Source of the DNA: Solea solea | Taxonomy: Eukaryota > Chordata > Actinopteri > Pleuronectiformes > Soleidae | NCBI RefSeq assembly: GCF_958295425.1 | Contig: NC_081143.1 | Span: 11,846,094 to 11,910,093, forward strand | Direction of reading: 5' to 3' | DNA: 64,000 nucleotides | Shown: positions 57,428 through 64,000 of the stretch, in pieces | Layout of the letters: every line of letters starts with the position of its first letter | Position numbering within the stretch: position 1 is the stretch's first letter | The notes under the pieces: model-generated | The model's database searches: none | What the model was told of the DNA's origin: nothing | Seen by the model: only the letters and a program-made list of their open reading frames with translations | Translations under genes and position numbers: made by a program

Positions 57428-58018
57428 GTTTGATTTAAATAATTTCCAAAATTAAAACTTTATTCATGTGCATGTCATTTAAATTATATACATACATAAA
57501 TCTTAACTAAATCCATATTTGGGTCTTGACCCAGACTTAACGAACCACTGGCGTAAGTCAACAAATGCATGTAAGAGCCTATATTCTATTAGAGTGTTTT
57601 GTAAATTGTCCTGAATGTATTAATTGCTTTCAGGCAAATCATCTCTTTCATTAATGATCATCTCTTTCCATAATTCCTCTCATACAGTAATTCGACCTGT
57701 AAAACTTAAGGAGCAAGTGATGAATCTCTTCACACATATTTACATAGAGGGGAGAACAAAGTGTTGCCTCTGCTGCTGAGTGAGGAACTGGAACACTGAG
57801 AGCTCGTTCATCTTCATCCGTCACTCTCAACCTCCTCACGCTGCTCCCCCATAACTCATCCCTGGCTGTTTATGAGCAGGCGCTCACTGCTCCTCCTCCT
57901 CCTCCTCATCCAAACTCACTTCATCTGGCCCACACAAAATACAGTGAATAAAGACAAATGTCTCCATCTGTAATATTATTTTCTCACATTGTCTGGAAAT
58001 AGCATTAGTGGGGGGAAA

Positions 58019-58039
58019 GGGAGGTGGGGGGGGGGGGGT
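58019..58039. repeat. G homopolymer tract
   Basis: GGGAGGTGGGG-type start followed by an uninterrupted run of about 14 G. Confidence 0.85.
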
Positions 58040-60859
58040 GTTATCTGATGTGCAGGCGCACATACTGTGACCGGCTGCAAGACACAAATGAAAAGGAGTC
58101 ATTTTAAAACAACAAAGATAATACATTTAATACTGTTTCTCTTTTGGGCAATGTGAGATGCAATGTAAACATGTACAAGATACAAAAACAAAAGAAACAA
58201 GACTTTGTCCAAATGAAGCTGTAGGTAAGAAAATGTTTTCCAAAGGAACGCACACATGCACGGAGTCTCCGTCACAGAGTGGCGCGCGTGTGTGTGTTTG
58301 TGTGTGTGAGTCTGTGGCCAGAATGACTCATGGCTGCTTGGTTTATGGTTTATTTATGAGGCCTCATTTGCCGTCTCATATCTTTTGAAAGCAATGAGAT
58401 AAAACACATTTTGCATAAGAACAATGGTCAAAAGAAACAGAGAAATAAAGAAATAAGAATAGCACCTCCTTTGGTCCAACGCGAGGCCTGCGGTAGTTTG
58501 TGTGTTTCATGGTGTGGTCATGCTGGTTAACTGTTTTTCTTTTGTCAGAATTTACCGACCATGAGCTTGACAGCGCTGGAATTCCAAGTTTCTTTGGCAC
58601 ACTGCGTCCCACAGCAGGGTGTTGGTGTCAAACACAATTCTATGAATTCAACATCCAGGCTAAAAAAAGAAGCTCGGCCTTCTCATAAATCAGCTGTCAC
58701 TCAGCATCCATCACATCCATCACTCAGCTGACAGCTGGCCTTCACTGTGGAAATATGGCTATGCTAAGGGAGCACAGGAGAGGCAGGACGAAGGAAGAAT
58801 ATCATCCGACTGGTTTAGGTTACTATTCATGTGCTGTTGTGCTAATTAGAAGTGCAGACAAACAAAAGGAGTCACAGAGACACGGCGGCACATCTCATTC
58901 CTCAACACAGCCTCCTCTGAGCGGGGGAATCCTCCTGCTGATTCCCCCGCTGGTACTTCAAGTTTTCACAATGACATAGATAAGCAGCCTTCCCTAATTC
59001 ACATGCCTCGAGAGGAATCCCCACAGCTTCACTCAGCATCATTTTCTTTCTTCTCTCGCACTTAAACAAAAACTAGATATTAATTAAAACAAAAAACATA
59101 CAAATGCAACCTCTCACCTGCTCACACACACTAACTCTGACTCTCTCATCAAACCTTAGCTGAGTGCTGTTGACTTTCCATGATGAATGAAAGCTTGTTT
59201 CATCACATAAGAACAAACCCTTCAAAACCTGCGCTGCACCCCTCATAAAAAACAAAGGAATAAGGCACACCATGAACCTTTTCCTATTCCAATAAAAAAT
59301 AAAATAAATGAAGACACCGACTGTACGAGAAGCTTAAAACTAGACGTAGGATCAGCTGTGAAGTTTCTATGGACAGAAGCCACTGTACACACTGAGAAAT
59401 AGAAGGGGACAAATGTTGTCACTGGAGCTGTAACATTTGGAAAGACCGTTAGTAAAAGTCAATTTTTGTGCATTATCAAACTGTACCAAATTAAGTATAA
59501 TTCACCAACCCTTAAAGTTGTACCCTCTCAGTACTACGATACAGGAAAAGTACAATTCTTCAACAATTGTCGGCACAATAATCCCATTTTCACCCATGAA
59601 TAAAAAGCTAATTCTCGTGGTAAAATTGCATAATATTGGGCATCTGGTAAAAATGGTTCAACTTTGTCCCTCCTTTTCATTTCATTCTCTTTCTACCCTT
59701 TTCCGATCATCTAAAGGTACATTTCTGGCAATATTGCACTAGTGAAAGGAACGTTTGCCAAGCAATGTTCTTGTCTTGTCCCCTATGGTCGAATGTGTAG
59801 CGTGAGCTCGTTGTGAGCTCAAAGCAGCTTCAGACACTGAATTTTAACAGTTTGGAGAAATGAGCTCTCACAGCTCATTATGTCTCGGGTTTTTCCAAAA
59901 AGCTCCGTAAAGCAGTTGTGTTAACACAGGCCGACTGCTTATTGGAGGGAATTATGTTTTTTTTTTTTAGTTTTGCTCTTGCATCAGTCCCGGCATCCTC
60001 TCACCTCACTCTCACCCTTGTCTTCTAAAATCCACCACCTGATCCATCTTCTGTCTCCCTGCAAACCTCCTCCATGACCTCTAACACCTCTCCTCCTAAA
60101 CACACCTGCAAACAATCCATCTGGTCGCGGACAAACAGAGCCACGCATCGCATGCAAAACAAGCTAAAACACCTCAATCACTTCTCTGGGAATAGACCGG
60201 GCTGTGTCGAGGAAAGAGAGAGACAGATATATGTGGCGAGAGCGGAGAGAATAATAAGTATGAGACAAAGAGAATGAACCTGGGGCAGAAAATAAGTTGT
60301 AAGTGCTTCACACCTGACATTCAAATATAAACGCCGCATGGGCTAACATGAGTAAAGGTGTCGTGGAACCTGAACATGAGGGAGACTCATTATGTTTCCT
60401 CTTAATCATCACTCTGTGTCTGTTTCTGCTGTGCCATGTGGCTGCACCGGCACGTTTAAGGGCAGTGAAGCTAAGACAGGATAAACGTACCGCATCGTAA
60501 ATCAGATTTTTCTTCAGGAAATGTGGCTGAGAGTCGCACTCGTGGCAAACTAGCATGAAATTAAACAGCCAGTATTTTTTTTTTACGCAAGCAAATTAAC
60601 ATGTTGTTTGAAAATGACAGGTTGTGCTTCTTAAAGGAACAGTGGGCAGCCTTAAGTTGTGTCCATCACTGTCGACCACACGCTGATCAGAGTCACTGCA
60701 CAAGAAGAGTGAAGTGAAATGAAGAATATCAGCAATACTCTTACTGTCTGCTGCTTTATGAAATCATTTGTGTTCTTACTACAGTGCAGACGTTGTGTTA
60801 CCGTGAGGCAGATCTGTGGATAAACCACTGAAATATTTTGAGACAATTAGTGTGCCCAC

Positions 60860-61135
60860 CCCCCCATGTGGCAGTACAGTGGCTAGCATTGTGGCCTCAC
60901 AGCAAGGAGGTCAACAGTTTGGATCACGGTTCAACTGGGGGCCATTCTGTGTGCCTGGGTTCTCTCTTGAGTTCTCAGATTAGGTTAAGTGGGGACTCTA
61001 AATTGCCCATCGGTGTGAATGTGAGATGAATGGTTGTTTATCTCTGTATGTGATGGACCGATGACCCGTCCAGGGTGTACCCTGCCTTTAGCCCTGTGCC
61101 AGCTGGGATTGGCTCCCTGTGGAGCTTAAAGTGGT
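60860..61135 (+). repeat. tRNA-headed fish repeat, nearly full length
   Basis: The head TGGCAGTACAGTGGCTAGC then TTGTGGCCTCACAGCAAGG resembles a tRNA-derived promoter region. The body carries GGACTCTAAATTGCCC, GTGTGAATGTGAGATGAATG and GTCCAGGGTGTACCCTGCC, and the tail GCCAGCTGGGATTGGCTCC. The body links the fragments at 17375 (head) and at 9005, 19140 and 48760 (tail) as one family. Confidence 0.75.
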
Positions 61136-61618
61136 AAAAATATGAATGATCAACGTGCTGTCTGACATGTCTCTAACATCACCATCAATCTCCCGTCTCC
61201 CTCTGGAAACAGGAAATGCATGTACAGTATGTTCTCAGCATAAGATGCACGCTGTACCTAAAAACGATCTGTCTCCACACATTAACATCACCTTTAGAAT
61301 CTGTAAGTCACATGTTAAAAAGTCGACAATCCATCAAAACATAGGAGCTGTATTGGCCTGTACGCACTGTATTCTTTAGCACAATGACAATAATCACCTG
61401 TAGCACTTGGATAAGGCCTGCTAAAGCTCAGCAAAGAGACAAATAGCTTTTTTCCCCCCCAATAATTGTGGCATACACCCTGGAAGTAGATGGATTGAAG
61501 TGAAATGGCCAAGAGAAGTGTTCATCATCTCCTTCCCAACCTCTTGTTTACCACCAGGTCTCTCAAATGTCACCTTTGCTGTGGTGATGGGGAGGAAAGT
61601 GTCTGACTTAGTGTGACA

Positions 61619-61621
<3 letters not shown>

Positions 61622-61654
<33 letters not shown>
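61622..61654. repeat. TG microsatellite
   Basis: Uninterrupted GT/TG repeat of 33 bases. Confidence 0.95.
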
Positions 61655-61659
<5 letters not shown>

Positions 61660-63618
61660 ATGTCAAGAGAGGCACCTGCATGAGTGGAGAGAGAGGGTGC
61701 ACACAGAGACACGCACACGTTAAAAAAAAGAAGAGAAGAGAAGAAAACAACAATACAAAAACAAGAAACTATCAACAACTCCATTCAGGCACAAATGTGA
61801 CAGCTCAGAGCTGCACTGACTCTCAGTGTCCCTCAGTGGGTTTCTGTCGTGTCGTTCACACATCAGTGTCCACTGCTGATCCCAGACAGGGGGAGCAGAG
61901 AATCCTGTGATATTTAGTCCGTCACATCAGGAGATAATCAAGTGTCACATATATGGCTGCTTTGGTCCCATGACTTTCCAGTTGCTTTCAGAGCCATGAC
62001 TTTAAATGATGGGGAAAGTTCATGACTGGCAGTTTGACTGGGAATTACACAAACACCCGTCATTGTCCACACTTTTCTTTTAGACGTTTTCCTCTCAGTG
62101 GACACATAATGCGTCTTTTTAAAATTGAATCTATTGCAATTTCTCTCAGAATTCGACAACAAAACAATGGCATAAAGAGGAAATAAGAAGAAACAAAATA
62201 CAAGCATAAATAATAAAGAGAGATAGATGTTACACATATAAATGTGTGATCAACACAGAACCATTCCCTCTTTAATCTCAATCCAAAAACAGTGATATGA
62301 AATAATATGTGCTGAAGAAAATGCCAAAAGTGATTCAACACATTTACATAATGCCTTCGTCCAGACAATATCCACTGATTCTTTATTTCATTATTTATGA
62401 AGTCCTTCTACATTCATGTAGATTACATTTACAATTTAGTGATATCTATGAACGAGTCAGCAACATTATGTTACTGACCTCTGATTATTTTTGTTTGAAA
62501 ATAATCACCTGTGTAAAATGTTAAGTCATATTTGAAATGGGTTGATGAGGTGACTGTTAAATATATAAAAAATAATCATAATAAATACACCTAAAATAAT
62601 CAGGCATTATGTAAAGCACAATAAAGATGAAGGAAGTGGTTTGCTAAAGCTGCAGCACACAGCACACAGAGAAAACGTAAAAGTTCTCTAGATTTTCAAA
62701 AATATAAATAAATTATTCCCCGATAAAATAAAAAATTAAATAAAATTAAAAATATACTAAGTAAAAAAAAAACTATGTTTAGCTGCACTGGGATTCATTT
62801 CTGCACAGTTTTGAGGAGACTCACTGACCAGCAGTGCATTTCTTATTGCACTGAGGTTTGACGGCTAACAACTAAACCTCGTGGGTTGGATAGAAATCAT
62901 GTTGTAGTACCTACATAATCCCACAAGAGGTCTCCATTTCCCCAATGCTACTCAAAGAGACTGAGAGTTGTGCCTCTCACCTGAGGTGAGAAACAAAACA
63001 AATAGACATTAAATAATCACAAAGAAATGAAATAAATATGCTGAGTATTGACTGCACCTTCACATTAATGCACCATAAAACAAACTTTAAAGTGCACTAA
63101 CTCACAAAACTCAACCACTTCATTCCTCAGTATTGTCACTGTGTGATCACGACGTGAGCAACAGACACAGACAAACTGAATTTGGTGACAACAGATAACT
63201 GCAATCGTCCTTTGTTTAACATCATACTGACCAGCAGAAAAATCCTCCACACTTCGTGTTCAGCAGCTTTCATTAGAAAATGTATTTCAGCGGTCTTGAA
63301 CATCAGCCATGTGAATGTCGAAAAGGTGGAAATCAGCTCAGAATTTCACATTTTTAGATGACACTTATGACAATAATTTATTCAAGTTGAGGTGTTTTCT
63401 GAATATAACATTAAAATATATGAATGAAACCTTTGAAACAAGATTGTTGTTGCATCTTTAAATGACATTTTAGTTCAGATTTGGGTTTGTATAGATTACA
63501 TTGGTTTAATATTTGAGTAATTATATCAAGTGCTTCCAGGTAACAATGGTTAAAAGTTTGTTTACAATTCAGAAACCCTGTTTTGTGCCATAAAGAATAG
63601 AAGAATAGAATGGGGGTT

Positions 63619-63636
63619 AAAAAAAAAAAAAAAAAA
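63619..63636. repeat. A homopolymer run
   Basis: About 18 A residues near the right window edge. Confidence 0.9.
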
Positions 63637-64000
63637 GGCAGCGCTAATGAAATGGTTATTTTTCTTTGGTTTGATCACATTTTGGGGGAAGTTGAGGATC
63701 TGTGACTAAGCTTGACTTCCATTTCTAGGCTGTTGTTGGAAAACAGATGTCACAAGAAAGCAGAAATATTTCTCTAAGGAAGGCACTCAGCAACAACCAA
63801 AATACTAACAATGAGACAGAAATGTTTTAGTTGTAGCTGCTTAAAACAAATGCTTTCTCTGGTAGAGCAGGTTTCTTGATCTGATTTTCTTTCTTCGCTG
63901 TTGTTTTTGGACCAATGTCACCACTGTAGACTGAAACTTTGCACTTTGTTTTCACTCTGTAGTGTAGCTCTTACAAGAGGTCATGGGAGTACTATTGGTG

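Larger units (their letters stand above)
56316..64000. other. Intergenic DNA to the window end, no gene recognised
   Basis: Reading frames here are short and without domains. Recognisable items are an AGAACTCTAGG-type local repeat (56725-56955), a foldback (57263-57427), a CCT repeat (57890-57908), a G run (58026-58039), a tRNA-headed fish repeat (60860-61135), a TG run (61622-61654) and an 18-A run (63619-63636). In human the neighbour on this side is SH3PXD2A in opposite orientation, so part of 61-64 kb could be its 3'UTR. No coding exon supports that here. Confidence 0.6.

Noticed and set aside
57651..58126. Minus-strand exons of SH3PXD2A, the expected neighbour
   Set aside because: The frames here show no SH3 or PX features and end in simple repeats (poly-Glu from GGA repeats), so no exon can be claimed.

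Overview
This window is vertebrate, almost certainly teleost fish, nuclear DNA. Protein-coding sequence is sparse and split into exons with GT/AG borders and long AT-rich introns. CA/TG microsatellites are abundant, and there are many fish-type interspersed repeats: hAT-like MITEs, an L2/Rex1-like LINE, a Tc1 element and tRNA-headed repeats. No bacterial-style operons or CRISPR arrays are seen. The one confidently recognised gene is the neuralized E3 ubiquitin ligase NEURL1 (a fish neurl1a-type gene) on the + strand. Its start codon is at 6289 and its stop at 45623-45625. Six coding exons (6289-6322, 18838-19088, 19742-20063, 33352-34080, 43751-43900, 45384-45625) join in frame with phases 1, 0, 1, 1, 1. 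They give a 575-residue protein with a short MGGQ N-terminus, NHR1, NHR2, a Ser/Pro-rich linker and a C-terminal C3HC4 RING. Layout: 1-5.9 kb is upstream DNA with repeats, including a hAT-like MITE with target-site duplication at 154-614 and a 5'-truncated LINE tail near 3.96-4.48 kb. The 5.9-6.3 kb stretch is the likely promoter/5'UTR. Intron 1 (12.5 kb) holds several MITE/SINE-like copies. Intron 3 (13.3 kb) holds a long intact gag-like reading frame (27382-28233) and a perfect 46-bp palindrome. Intron 4 (9.7 kb) holds an antisense LINE relic (about 41.5-43.35 kb), and intron 5 an antisense Tc1 relic with a recognisable DD34E signature. The probable 3'UTR runs from 45626 to about 48.6 kb and contains a hAT-like MITE. 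Downstream, 50.49-56.19 kb is a huge array of a 38-bp satellite (roughly 140-150 units) with higher-order structure. It carries two near-identical tRNA-like (pol III box A/box B) inserts and an inverted unit at its left edge. This array is the most unusual structure in the window. From 56.2 to 64 kb I see repeats, a 28-bp-arm foldback and ordinary noncoding DNA. In human, NEURL1 lies next to SH3PXD2A, but no exon of that gene could be recognised here. The NEURL1 exons are strong calls based on residue-level family similarity recalled from memory. Repeat family names are from recognition of signature sequences, not database searches.
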